Assembly (NCBI RefSeq): GCF_040807025.1
Contig: NC_090953.1
Span: forward strand, 21,684,997-21,748,996
Direction of reading: 5' to 3'
Origin: Struthio camelus
Lineage: Eukaryota > Chordata > Aves > Struthioniformes > Struthionidae
Length of the DNA stretch: 64,000 nt
The notes under the pieces were generated by a model that saw only the letters and a list, made by a program, of their open reading frames with translations, was not told where the DNA came from and made no database searches. A program made the position numbers and the translations under genes. Shown in pieces: positions 1 to 13,000 of this stretch. The first letter of the stretch is position 1. The number at the start of each line of letters is the position of its first letter.

Positions 1-934
1 GAATGTTTTACAGGAGAAGAGCCAAAACACAAATGGAAGTGGTGACATTTTGACTGTAGCCAGATGGCTGGTAGTCCATTGAAATATATGGAGTTCTTAC
101 TTGAGAAAACTGAAGATTAAATGTTGCTTGCTCCACGAGAATACGCAATGCTATTGAAACTGTGAATTTAACCATTTATTTAAAAAAGGCTTTTAAGATT
201 TTTTTTGTGTGTGTGATTTGAATATGGCAGAGCTAAATGGGTAAACCTTCAGCAACTTGCAGACTTAAATTTAAGATGTTTTGCTGGCTCATTAACCATA
301 TATTTATCAAGAAGCTGGAAAAAAATGAATTAGGATAGCAATAATAAGTAACTTGTGCTCTGCAAGCAAAATCAGGAAAATTTTATGTAGTATGAGTTTT
401 GTGAGTGTTATTCTCACCTCAGTTTCTTACTTTAGGTACACTTATAACTAAGAGTATTTACTTCTATAAAATGCTTTGTGCTTCAGACAAATGACTGGCT
501 CTGTAAGAAGAGTCATAATATATTGTAAGGTATGAAAGTGTATAGCATGAGCATTTGTTCACATAGCAAGTTTGTGTTATAAAGGTAATAAGTACACAGA
601 AATGAATGTTATAATACAGAATTGTCACACTTTAAAAGCACAGCAAGACGAAAGAGCAAATGTAACTCTGTTCTTGAGGTGTTCCTGTATTTTGTTTGGT
701 ACGTTACCTTAAAGCAGGCTGTTGCCCGTTATGAACGAATACCTACTCCATTAACTTTTAAAAAATGTATTTCAAGCTCTTTAAAATTTATAGACAGTAG
801 GGTTTTTTTATCTGAAATAGAGCTCAGGTAGATCTAGGCTTAGATTTAAAAATAAACTTGCATATTTAGCTTTATTTTAGAGAGTTAATGTCTTACGGTA
901 CTGTACTATTTGTGTCCCCTCTTCCCCCCGCTAG
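1..934 (+). other. IREB2: IREB2 intron (upstream of human exon 4 equivalent)
   Basis: The stretch is AT-rich and has no reading frame resembling the preceding IREB2 exon, so it is read as intron. It ends in a pyrimidine-rich acceptor at 915-934. Confidence 0.75.
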
Positions 935-1072
935 TGGAATTCCTGCAATGGTGGATTTTGCTGCCATGAGGGAAGCAGTGAGAAATGCTGGAGGAGATCC
1001 TGTGAAAGTCAATCCTGCCTGCCCAACTGATCTCACTGTTGACCATTCTCTGCAGATTGATTTCAGCAAATG
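935..1072 (+). CDS. IREB2: IREB2 exon (human exon 4 equivalent)
   Basis: The acceptor is CCCCGCTAG and the donor is ATG|GTGATG. The exon opens by completing a split codon, then reads [15 protein letters not shown] and on to [14 protein letters not shown], the first aconitase-family signature block. It is the first IREB2 exon in the window. Confidence 0.93.
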
Positions 1073-4000
1073 GTGATGTACATTATTTCTGAGTTGTACA
1101 TTCTTGTCTGACACAAGGGGTTTGATTCTGAAATATGAATTCAGTCCAGTCGTAGTACTACCCATGCTCAGTAAATCCCTTGTCATGTGTAGATACCTGA
1201 AACTAGACCTGACGGTCTAAGACTCCTCTTAATCTCTTTGTGCATTCAGTATACCAATCTGTTAAAGGGAGATGCACGCTGTAAATGAACGTGTGCCTGA
1301 AAGAGGTCTTCAGGATAAGAAAGCCCCTCTTGAAGGAGAGGAAGAATGCTTGTCAGGGGCGGTGGATCAAGCTGACTGACAACACAGGTTCTGGGTAAAG
1401 GCTACAGAAATAACTGGATCTGGCACAGTTTCCAGAAAATAGTATAGCTTGAGAGAAGAATGAGGCAGAGGTAGTTGGTATTTAACTTTGCCTTGCCCTG
1501 TTTTTACTGTTAAATGTTAAACATTTTTTTATTGTAGATATAACTGCCTTGTCAGAGCTCTGGAGAAGTGGCTTGCAATCCTGTTGGACCTGCGGAAAGA
1601 TTGTAATTTCAGCCTATAGGTTTTGGCTGTGATTTGGTGTAGGCCTGGATTTTGCTATACATGAAAAAAGACTGTAGCTATGTGGAGAGGGAGGTGTACT
1701 TGTAGGTGTCTGGAAGCGTCAGGTTGGAAAACTGGCAGCCTAATTCTCCTTTTCTGATAGGCAGTGATGTGATGAAACCAGCCTGGGGTTGCCTTGTGCT
1801 AGAAACACGTAACACCCTGCAGAAGAGGGAAAAACTTGCATTTTATTCAGTGTTTGCCTAACTTCTCCAAGTAAATAATACAGCTTCTTCCCCCTGCTTC
1901 ACACCATGGAGCCTTCCAAAATGGTGCAGAGTTGTGTAAATTGCTTGAATTCCCTAGGAACTTTAAAAGTTCAGAGAAAAGGCTTGTGGTAAAACAGGTA
2001 TCGGCATGAACTGTATTTCTGTAGACCTTCCAAATACGTACATTATTTCAGTTTTGTTAGTAGCTTAGGAGAATGAAAAGCAAGAAGGTATAAATTTGTT
2101 GGGTTGATCTGTGGTATTTCAGTTCTGTGAACTGTCCTTTCTTGTGTTTGGAGGGCCAGCTGATTCAATTGCAATTAGGCTAGCCTGACATTATCAGAAA
2201 GACCAACTGCTGGCAAGAGGTCTCAACATGCTGCTTTTAAATGATAAATCCAGTTTCTGTAGTTTTGCATTTGGAAAGCTTGCAGCAGCTCAGCAGCTGC
2301 TGGCATATGATAAGAACCCCCCTCGCTACAGGATGGTTTGTGCTGCTTTTCTATAGCTTCCATCTCCTGCCGATCAGAGGCTCATGGGCTGAATTTGGGT
2401 TTAGACAAGGTATCCTCGGGAGCCGTGCAGTATCCTGCAATCACGCAACTCTCTTCAGTAAGAAGTAAAAAGCAGTGCCTTTAATGACAAATCAGTGCTT
2501 TAGTAAATATTTTAGAAGTTGCTTGTTTTTCACAAGCTTTTTTTTTTCTCATGGGAAGACCAAATATAGCACGTAGAGAGGGTAGAATGTTATACAGAAG
2601 GGAAAAAAAGGCTTTTTTCCCCCTGTCATATTTGTGTGGTTTGAATAGCATATAAAATTTATCTGAGCCTTTAAGAATTTTATCAAAAGCTTACTTAAAT
2701 ATCAAAGTTTTGCTTCTTTCCTCGACAAGTTTCATCTGTAGTCGTTCCTCCATGAATTGAACAAAACATACACCGTACTGCCTTAGAGAATAAGAAGAAA
2801 CATGTTTGGCCAGTCCATCACTTGGATGAGGCTCTTCCTACACCTTCAAACTTAAAACCCTGAGTTCAGCCCTAGCAATATTGCTTATAAAGATCTCTGG
2901 TCTGTTGTGAACAAATTGAAGGAATTATTTGTCATGTTAATCTTTTAGACAATTCAGTGCAGTTCATTTAAATATTCTAGATTTATTTCCATAACACATT
3001 AGTTAATTAAGCATATCCAGTGATAGTTTGCTTTGCGTCAGGGTTGTAATAAAATGGCTTATTTGTTTAGGTAATATTTAACAGTCCATTAAAGGGACTG
3101 CAAAAATAAAGCTAGTGTCTAAATTATTCTTCTATTCAATGTTACAGTGCAATACAGAATGCTCCGAATCCTGGAGGTGGTGATTCACAGAAGTCAACGG
3201 CAAAGCTTTCTCCGCTTAAAGTACAGCCTCGGAAATTACCTTGCAGAGGTCAAACAGGTTGCAAGGGGCCATGTAGTGCTGGAGATTCGAGTCGCAACTC
3301 GGGACAATTTTCTGCACAGATTGAGAACACACCTATCCTGTGTCCTTTTCATCTTCAGCCAGTGCCTGAGTATGAAAGCTTCATTTTTATTAATTATTTG
3401 CTCCCTTTTCTGGTGTTAAGCACTGCCTGTGACAATTTAGAGATGTGACTCTTCTAAACATCCCGCTGTACTTTTCTTCACATATGCCCGAGACAGGTTT
3501 TAGCATCTAGAAGGATGCTTGATGCAGTAGGTTTGAATTAGACTACACTAAATATTTTTTGAAAAGAAGGACTCTAGTAAACACAGTGCAGATGGTCACT
3601 TGTCTGACTCATGGCTGTCATTTTTCATTGAATTTGGAGACTTCCCTCGCTTCCTTACAAGGACAACAAAGCATGGGAGCAATCCTCTGGGAATTACAAC
3701 GTAAACCCCAGGAAAGCATTGGTTTATAGCTAAAAGTCTTCATGTCGGAGCTTTGCATGAGTTTCCAGCTTTTCCAGATGAACTAGGAAATAGTCTATAC
3801 CTAGTCCCCCGGGTTCTAAGTAACGTCCCGATCCTTCTGTCCTTGAGTTGAAATTCAACGTACGTCCTGGCTGTGTATGTAATGGCACAGAGGGACCTCA
3901 TCTGTTTGCCTTTTCCAGATTTTCAATAATATCAGTGGATCATTTTGTACTACTCTACCTATGACAATTCCATGGAATCATCCTTCTCTTTCAGCTGCCG

Positions 4001-7000
4001 CCTTTTTTTTTTTTTCTGACAGGCTGTCTAGATTCCTGTCTTACTGTTCCTGAGATGTAGAATTTAAAGGCTGATCAAATCCATTTCCTGCAGTAGTATG
4101 CTACTAACTGTCTTGGTAACTTTGTAGATAGACAAATGTTCCTCCTCGATGCAGGTGCAGTAACACAATTAATGGTGTTTTCAGCAATACCAGTGTTGCT
4201 GGCAGCAGAATGACAGTGGTATTCATTAAGCTGCAGTGTGAATGATAGCTATCCCACAGGGCTTTGCAAAGCAGCATACCCGGTGACCTCCTGACGCTGC
4301 AAAGAAGAGAGGAGGAAGGGTCGTGATATAAAAACACCTCTAGAACACTGGGAAGGACCTTCTTCCTTCCTGTTATAAAGCAAGTGTGTTCCCTTCCTTG
4401 TCCACCCTCTCAAAGCAGAGATTATTCATTTTAAATTATCAGGGGATTCCTCCTTCCTAATGAATATCAGTATCTCGATAAATAATGCTTATAAAAGATT
4501 TGTTTTAAGAGACTACTGATGAGCACTTGTGAATAAAAAATAGAGCTTGGCAGAAAAAACACAGAAGTGGAGGATAGTTACAGTTGTCTTAATGTTCTGC
4601 TCAGTTACTAAAGAACTAAAATTGAACCCGGGGTGGGGGGGGTAGTATATGAAATAGTGGACACCTTGGTTCTTTCCAGCAAATGAATTTTGAGGTGTGC
4701 AACCTGTAAGCATACTGATTGAAAAAATAGCTTCCCTATATTGTAGTATGTGCTGGGAATAGTTCTTTTGTAGCGGGTATATTTGAGATGATTTGCACTA
4801 GGTAAACTGTACCTACAATAAACCTGTTCATCAAGCACAGCACAGATGAAATCTGCTATTTTTCCACTGTTCAGAGAAAGCTTCCTGCAAGGGAAGAATT
4901 ATCTTTGAAGTTAGTTGTTGTTAGAACAAACTTTGATGCAAATGGCAGGCTTAAATGAGTCTTTCATCAGACAACCAACAATAACTTGTTCTTTAATTTG
5001 AAACAAATTGTGGCAGTGTTTATAAAGCTGGTATCTTCCTAGGCCTGAGACGGTATTGAAAAATCAAGAGATGGAATTTGGCAGGAATAGAGAGAGACTT
5101 CAGTTTTTTAAGGTATGTCTGTGTACCTCTGGACTTTGTATTGTGTTTTTGGTTGTTTAATACTATGTTCTGTTTGCCAGTCTACCAGTGCTCATGTGTT
5201 TAAATGTGATCATTTTGGAAATGTCAGGCTTTCAAATCTGAATTTCCTGGATGAGGAGAAAATTGGCTAATAACATGGGCTTTGGCTTTAAATTGAAGGA
5301 TAACTATTACATTGTTATGCAGCAGAGGGCCTTAACCTAGGTGTTGCTTAAGAGGGAGAGACCATCTTTTTTTAACTCTAATTTTAAAAAATGTATACTG
5401 CTTGATTCAGTTCTGGTCAGCGCAAAGACCAGTGGACAAAGTAGATGAGTACTTAAGTAGCATTAGTACTTATAGATCTTTTCAGTAAGCTTCTGGATAA
5501 AAGGTCTGTTTATCCATACTCTTGTTACAGATCTTACTGAAGTTAGTGTTGAACAGAGGCTGGTGTTAAGACTTTGCTGCTCTCAAACTAGGCAACAGGG
5601 CTGTTAGAGTTGTTTTTAATGCGAGTCTGGTGTGGTGAATGTCAGTTTCTTTGTTGCTAGCCAGGGACTTGCAACGCTGGTGTTTGATCCTGACCCACAG
5701 ATGTAGCACAGTTTAGGAATCCGGTGCAATGAATCAAATACCTGTATACAGGTAGACTAGATCTTTTTATAAGTTGTGAATTGGCTTTTACATTTTTCAA
5801 GAGGGAAACTGCTAAACTAAAAATTCGCTTAGCAATTTTCAATGTCAGCTTTTCTCAGATCTAACATTTCAGTTTGCATTAGGCAAGATGCTTCTCTAAA
5901 CTGCATCTTCAGCCTTATCCAGAGATGTAGAATGTGTAGTGAATTTTGCTGTAAACGCTCAGTTTCTGTTGTCTGAATACTGGTCTTAGTTGTGCTGGAA
6001 TAGAAGCTGTTTGAAATGGAAGATAACACATTTGTGCAGACCTGCTTTTGAAAGGTAGCTATGAATTATTGGTTCAGCCTTCAACAGGAATGGAATAAAT
6101 GGTTTTGTTGTTGATCAAAAATGTATAGAATCCAGGTGTATCATGTAGCTCTGTCTGTTTCACAAATGAGCAAAAGCCACTTAAATTACAAGTACTGTTG
6201 TATTGCATGTTGATTCTGTCATTTTAGTTATGTTCTAAAAAGAAATAAGTCTGAAAAAATTCAACCTATAATTATTTTTTCTTGTTTTGGAAAAATTACA
6301 GTGGAGTTCAAAGGTTTTCAAGAACATTTCTATAATTCCACCTGAAACTGGAATGGCACACCAAGTTAACTTGGAATATTTGTCAAGAGTTGTTTTTGAA
6401 GTTAAAGATTTCCTATATCCAGATAGTGTGGTTGGCACAGATTCTCATACAACCATGGTAAATGGCTTGGGTATCTTGGGCTGGGGTAAGTATACCAAGG
6501 GTAACTTGATAACGCTTTGAAAGGCATATTAAAGTGTTATTGAGAAATGCTTTCTTCCGCCTGGATATTTCTATCTCAGGCATAAACTGTCTTAAATTAC
6601 TCTTCAGAATGTTTTTCCTCTAAATGTAATCTCAACTAACACTTCTGACCATCAAGAAACTGCTTTTTATAATTTAAAGAGAAAACAGCCAAAAAGCAAT
6701 TCATATTTAAACTGTTTGTACATGTTGTGTAAAATTCGCATTAATGTTTCTTTTTTTCATGTGAAGTCAACCTGAAAATACTTTATATCTAGTATTGTTT
6801 GAAGTGTAACTACTTCAGGGGCAGACTTGCTTGATTTTACTTTCCAGATACATACGTTTAATAGAAAACATCTATGTTTCTTGCTGTCGCCTCTAAGCTT
6901 AATGGGAAGGATTTTGTTAGGTTTTAACGGGGACTTCAAAATATTTAGTGTCAGATACTTAAGCTGATGACAAATAACGGAATATTCTCCCTCCAGGTGT

Positions 7001-10000
7001 TGGAGGGATTGAAACAGAAGCAGTGATGCTGGGGATGCCAGTTACTCTCACTTTGCCCGAGGTCGTTGGGTGTGAACTGACAGGCACAGCCAGCCCACTT
7101 GCTACATCCATAGACATTGTTCTAAGCATTACCAAGGTAAGAGCTCGGTGCCTTTCCAGACAGAGCCAATGTTGGTACAAGTTCTACCAGGGATGTCTGA
7201 GAGCTGAACTGAACGCTGAGAGTCTCTCTGATATACCTTTCATTGTGGTTATACAGAAAGATATTAATAATCTCTAAACTCTTTTTTAAATGAAAGTTCT
7301 CTAAAGGTTTTTACCTCTATAATGGTATACTTATAGTCCTTTCCCTTATTTTAAAAAAAAAAAAAAAAACATTCTTTTCCTGTCCTGTGTTTTCCCCTTC
7401 CCCTCCTTACTGATAGCATGTAGGCTTTTCCTTTAGCTCCAGAACTTCTGGATACTTTTTGGTTCTAAAATATTTCTGTAAGACTCTGGGCTTGCCTGTG
7501 GTCATGCACTAGCCTAATTCTAGCCTATCTTTTCGGAAGCTAGCGTTTTGCCACAGAGCTGCACAAACTGTCTCTATTGTAGTAGGTGAAGAGCTAGTGT
7601 CAAAGCATTTAAGAGGTCTGATTATTTTGAAAACACATTCTCCTAGTTCTTTCTGGCATTGTGTTTTAAGTAGTGTCTATTTGTTTTTGACTAGGAAAAC
7701 TGAAGAACTAAGCTGCAGACGGCAGTGTCTATGTCAACTTCCAGTCTAGGTTTTAGAACCCGGAATCTATGGGGTTTGGGGTTTTTTGTGCACATGTGCC
7801 TTAAGGCTTCAGCTTTTTACTTTAAACATTCATTACTTAAAGTTGCAGCAGACGCTGCTTGCGCTGTACCTCTTTGCATTCCTGATGTTACTGTCATGTG
7901 TTCTTTTAAACAGCAACTTAGGCAAGCTGATGTTGCTGGAAAATTTGTTGAGTTTTTTGGGAGTGGAGTTTCCCAGCTGTCTGTAGCAGATCGAACCACA
8001 ATAGCAAATATGTGTCCTGAATATGGTGCTATTCTGAGCTTTTTCCCTGTTGATAATGTGACACTGAAGCACTTAAAGCATACAGGTAAGGGTGGAATTA
8101 AAGCAATGTTTCATTGTATTGGTGGTTTAGGTGTAATAATTTTTGGCTTAAAACTCTATCATGCATCTTAAATGGTGATTATTTTTTCTGCAGGATGCTG
8201 ACTTGGGACTAATGTATAAAATCCACTGTTACAATAACAAGCTATATATTGGGATCTACTTTGTTACAGTTTTTACCCTGTAGAATGTCATGCACCTGAG
8301 TAATACCCACCACAGGAATTGTACAATACCTATTTACTGTTGGGTAATGTTGTGAGAAACTTAATATGTGGCATTTGGGTCCGAGTGTTTTTACCCGATT
8401 TATTAGAATGGATATTTCCTTGCGGCCTGTTTTGTTTCCATGTGTTTAACCTAGGCCATGATTTTTATATATGGATGCTGGCATGTGAATAGATGAGTTG
8501 CCCTTAAGTTTGCATCCAGTCTTGCTCATTTGCTTGATTCCTGATGTATTAACATATTATTGTTGCCCAATTTATGCTTTCAAAAACAAGGACTCTGGAT
8601 GTTGAAAAATACGTGAACCTCTAAAAGAGAAATGCAAGAAAACTCTCACTTACCTTTTGAGAAGTATATGGAATAGCAGTCTCCAGGATACAAAATGAAC
8701 CCCTGCTTTTGTTGTCTTAGCCACCTGTAAACTCCCTACAAAAACAAAAATGAATCTCCTAGAATATCTGAGCAATAAGTGGCTGCAAAATAAATTACAA
8801 CATGTTTCTGATTCCCCCCCCCCCCCCCCAAATGATTCTTTTTCCTTGAAAGAGGGTTATTTCACTGACGTGTTAAGCTAGGGTAGAAAGATGTCCCTTC
8901 TTGTCAAGCTAGAACAAATAGAGAAAGCAACAAGGTAACAGACAAAGCCCCCCCCCCCCCCCCCCCCAAGCTCCATGCGTATTAGCAAGCCTGTCTGGAA
9001 CTAAGGTCTGTCATTTTAAATGTGAGTTGAACACTTTTGATACCAGCATGTTTTGTCTGGTCAGTGCAGAGCAAGCAAAACCAATTTTTCTAACGCTAGC
9101 CAGTAGTATTGACTATTGTCAACTGAACACATAGTATTAACCGAGCAAATCTTAACAGAGGAACGGCTTAGTGAACTTGAAGGACAGATCTGTTAGTTAA
9201 ATTATTCTAGAGTTGAAGCAGCTTATTTTGTTCCTTAATATCAGAAGGAAACTTAAGTTGATTTTTTTTTTTTAAACAAACAAACAAAAACATGAGTCAC
9301 ACACCTATTGTAATTCATGTATCCTTCTGGAATAGCTTGTGGAGCACGGAGTATGGAAGTGGTTTGCCTTGGAAAACAAGGACTATTATTCAAGAATAGT
9401 TTTATATGCTTGAAGCGGTCCTAACTTCCGAGTTTTTTAGGGGGAGAGGCTTGTTTCTGTCTTTTTAGCATGGTTATTCTCATGCTTGAAAATGCTATCT
9501 TTAGGTTTTGACAAGGCCAAGCTTGAGGTCATGGAAGCATATCTTAAAGCTGTGAAGTTATTTAGAAATGATGAAAGTTCTTCTGGAGAACCTGAGTATT
9601 CCCAGGTATGTTTGGAATAGCTTATTTTTGCATGTATTTGATTCTTGTAACAAATAACTGCTGTCAATTAACAATTTGGTATCCCACTGTACCTTTTTGC
9701 TGCTTTAATAATGTTGCTTTTATTAACTCACGGTTTTGAGAAGCAGAGTATGTCTGCAAAACATAGTGTGGAGGTAGAAGGAAATGTGCATATCAGTTAA
9801 CAAATACTGAATTCCTAGTCCTTGCAGGTGACCAGGTAAGTCTCATATATGGATGGTAGAAAATTTGGAGATAATGTTAAAGCACTTGAGTAAGATCAAT
9901 AGCCTTCTATAATGAGCAGTCTTAAAAATGGAAGCCCTGAGTTTTAATGTCTCAGAACATTCAATTTTTAAACAAAATAGGACCTAGATGTCTCAAAAGA

Positions 10001-13000
10001 GCATATGAAATACATTATGAATCACAGCCTAATAGTATATCTCTCTCTTTTTTTGTAGATAGTACAAGTTAGTCTAAGTTCTATAGTTCCATATGTCAGT
10101 GGCCCCAAGAGGTCCCAAGACAGAGTGGCTGTTCATAACATGAAAAGTGATTTTCAAGCCTGCTTGAATGAAAAGGTTTGTACAACTAATGTATTCTTTA
10201 AAAGGTACTTCCTGTAATTTTCATGAATAAATGTACTGTTACTTATTCTTTGCATACCTGCTGAGCCCTCATTTATTATTTTATGAACAAATAATCTAAA
10301 GGTATTCTTGTCTTGTTTGACGAGTGTCCCTAGAATAGTAGCTGGTAAGTTGTAGATATGTTTGTCAGGAACTTCAAAAATTTGGAATTCCATAGCTTAA
10401 ATCAAAAATATTCTTGGGAGGAAAAACTTAAATTTGAGAAATAGTGTAAGCTGGGGAAAAGGTTTGTCATATTCAGAACTTTTAAACCTGCTGGATTGTG
10501 CTTAATTTCCCGAACAGAATTAGATTAAAAACAAAACAAAAACCCCTTGTGTTATGTTAAAGGAGATATGGAAAGACTTGAGATTTGAAACTGATCAGTG
10601 TTCTGGCTTCTTCACTCCTTTTTCATCAGTCTTAGCAAGTTATTTGCTTGCAGCTTGACTTCACAGAAAAAATGCTTTCACTCAGAAGCCCGCGTTTCTA
10701 TTGTTTGCAGTATAGGAATGCATCTTCATCTCTTAAGGTTGGGGACTGGCAACAGTATTAGCAGAAACAACCTTATACACAATAGTGTCTATGCTGAAAC
10801 TGTCTATTGGATGTAGCACTTCTGGCTTGTAACAAGGTATATAATACTGAATGATCAGTTGTGGAGGAGCGGGAAACCGTAATTGATCATGGTTGATTGA
10901 GGGCTGAAGAGCTGGAGGATGTGGAATCTTAATGGACCTGGTCTGCATTTAGTTATAATCCTTTTCCAATTAAAATCTTGGGTATGCTTCTAATTCAGAC
11001 ACAAGTATTATATAAAATTAGATATGTGCTCATAAGGAATTATTATTTTATGTATAGCAGGAAACGAGAGTGGGGACTGATCCTGCTCTGACTGGCATTT
11101 GTTCACAATTGTTGCAGAGTTGATACAGTTGTGAAGGAGAAAGGATGAGATCATTTCATCTGTGGGGAGCGAGGCCTGAAGTGGAGGCTTTTTAAAAATC
11201 TGTTTATGGTTTGATGATGGGACAGCTGATTGTATTATTCTAAAATAAGGGCTCACTTGGTCTTGTTGTGATGTCATACTCTGTATAGTATAATAACTAC
11301 TAACATGTATTTTTATCATCTAGTCTGGTGTTAAAGGGTTTCAGATTGCGGCTGAGAAACAGAATGACGTTGTGCCTGTTCAGTATGAAGGAAATGAATA
11401 CAAGCTCTCTCATGGCTGTATTGTCATTGCTGCAGTAATCAGCTGTACAAATAATTGTAATCCATCTGTCATGCTTGCTGCAGGTATGTTGTAGCTGGTG
11501 AGAGTTGACTGGGTCATAATATTATCCCCATGTTTACACAGGCAGGCTTTACCTTCGCTCTTGTAGGTTCTCTGTATTGACTTAACCTGAAAGTTAACTG
11601 TGAATGTACTTTTAAGCCTAATTTTGTTACGTGTTCTGGAGGCTATGTTAGCAAGGTACTTTGGCATAATACAATCTCAGAGCTTGTGTCATAAGGCAGA
11701 ATAATGGCAGTAGTGCCAAAATATTTATATTTGGTGGTATTTGAGAAGGTAACTTGTTTGGGCCTTCTTTCAGATGAATGCACATATTGACACAATTGTT
11801 GCAGAAGGTGGACTTTAGCTTTGACTCAGTCCTAAATGACCTCTGGATGGCAGCCTGAACTGAACAGGCAGCAGCAGGATTTGGAAATCAAGCCTAGATT
11901 GCGAATAACTGCTCTCAGCTTTAACTGCTAGTTTTATGTACCCTTCACAGGCTGCAAACAATTTTCTCAGAACAGTTAATCCTCTCTCAGACCTTGCTCT
12001 CTTCTTTTGAGGTCCCCTGTGGCCCAGACTAGCTTCCCTCTAAGGCTAAGGTCTGTGTCAGATGAGAATAAATGGCGCTGCGCTGACTTGTCGGTTAGAA
12101 AGTGGAAAAGAAACTTTTCTTATGGAAAGAAAACGGGCATCTACGTGATAAGAATGGGAACATAGACATAACTCGTATTGTTATGAGTTAGGTAACTTTA
12201 TTCAGACAAGTAGTTACTTTCATAATTAATAAAATTAAGTTACTTCTCTATTTCTTTATGCTTAAATTTACTAAGGTGGCATCATACAGATATTCTTCTA
12301 AGGGAGATCCAAAACATGACCTGTCTTTTTTTTTTTTTTTTGTAGGACTTCTGGCCAAAAAAGCTGTTGAAGCTGGCCTAGTGGTTAAGCCCTACATAAG
12401 AACAAGTTTATCACCAGGTAGTGGAATGGTTACACATTACCTCAGTTCAAGTGGAGTATTGCCATACCTCAGTAAACTTGGGTAAGTTTTGACTCCTCCT
12501 TCGTTTGTTTTTAGTAGTTTAAGGAAAAAATGGTGCATGTGGGTTTTATACAGGCTGATAAATACAGTTGCTGTTGATGACGGGTTGTCTGTTTCTTAAA
12601 CTTACTGGTTTGTAATTTTGACTGCTTGCTAACTTAATTTTTCTTTACCTGAGGTGTTTGTTTCCAGCTTACAACTTACATTGTGTACATCACTGCCTTT
12701 GAGCTCTGATTTTCAGTAGTGATTTGTTCATGTGCAAGTCTTCCACAGGATGCCCATGTCTATATATTTCAAAGTGGAAGTGGAATATAAATTCTTCAGG
12801 ACAGTCTGTATCAGTCTCTTGCCATTACTGCCCTCATGGGTATCTAGCTTTTTTTTGATTCTCAGTAACCATAGTTAGATTATGTTCATAAATTCTGCAA
12901 CAGTGCCCAGCTGTGCTCTGAGTCTTACTCCCTTTGCTTTGCCTTACTTAAACTGTAATATATTGAGATATCTTATTTGACTTGATTAATTTCAAAAAGT

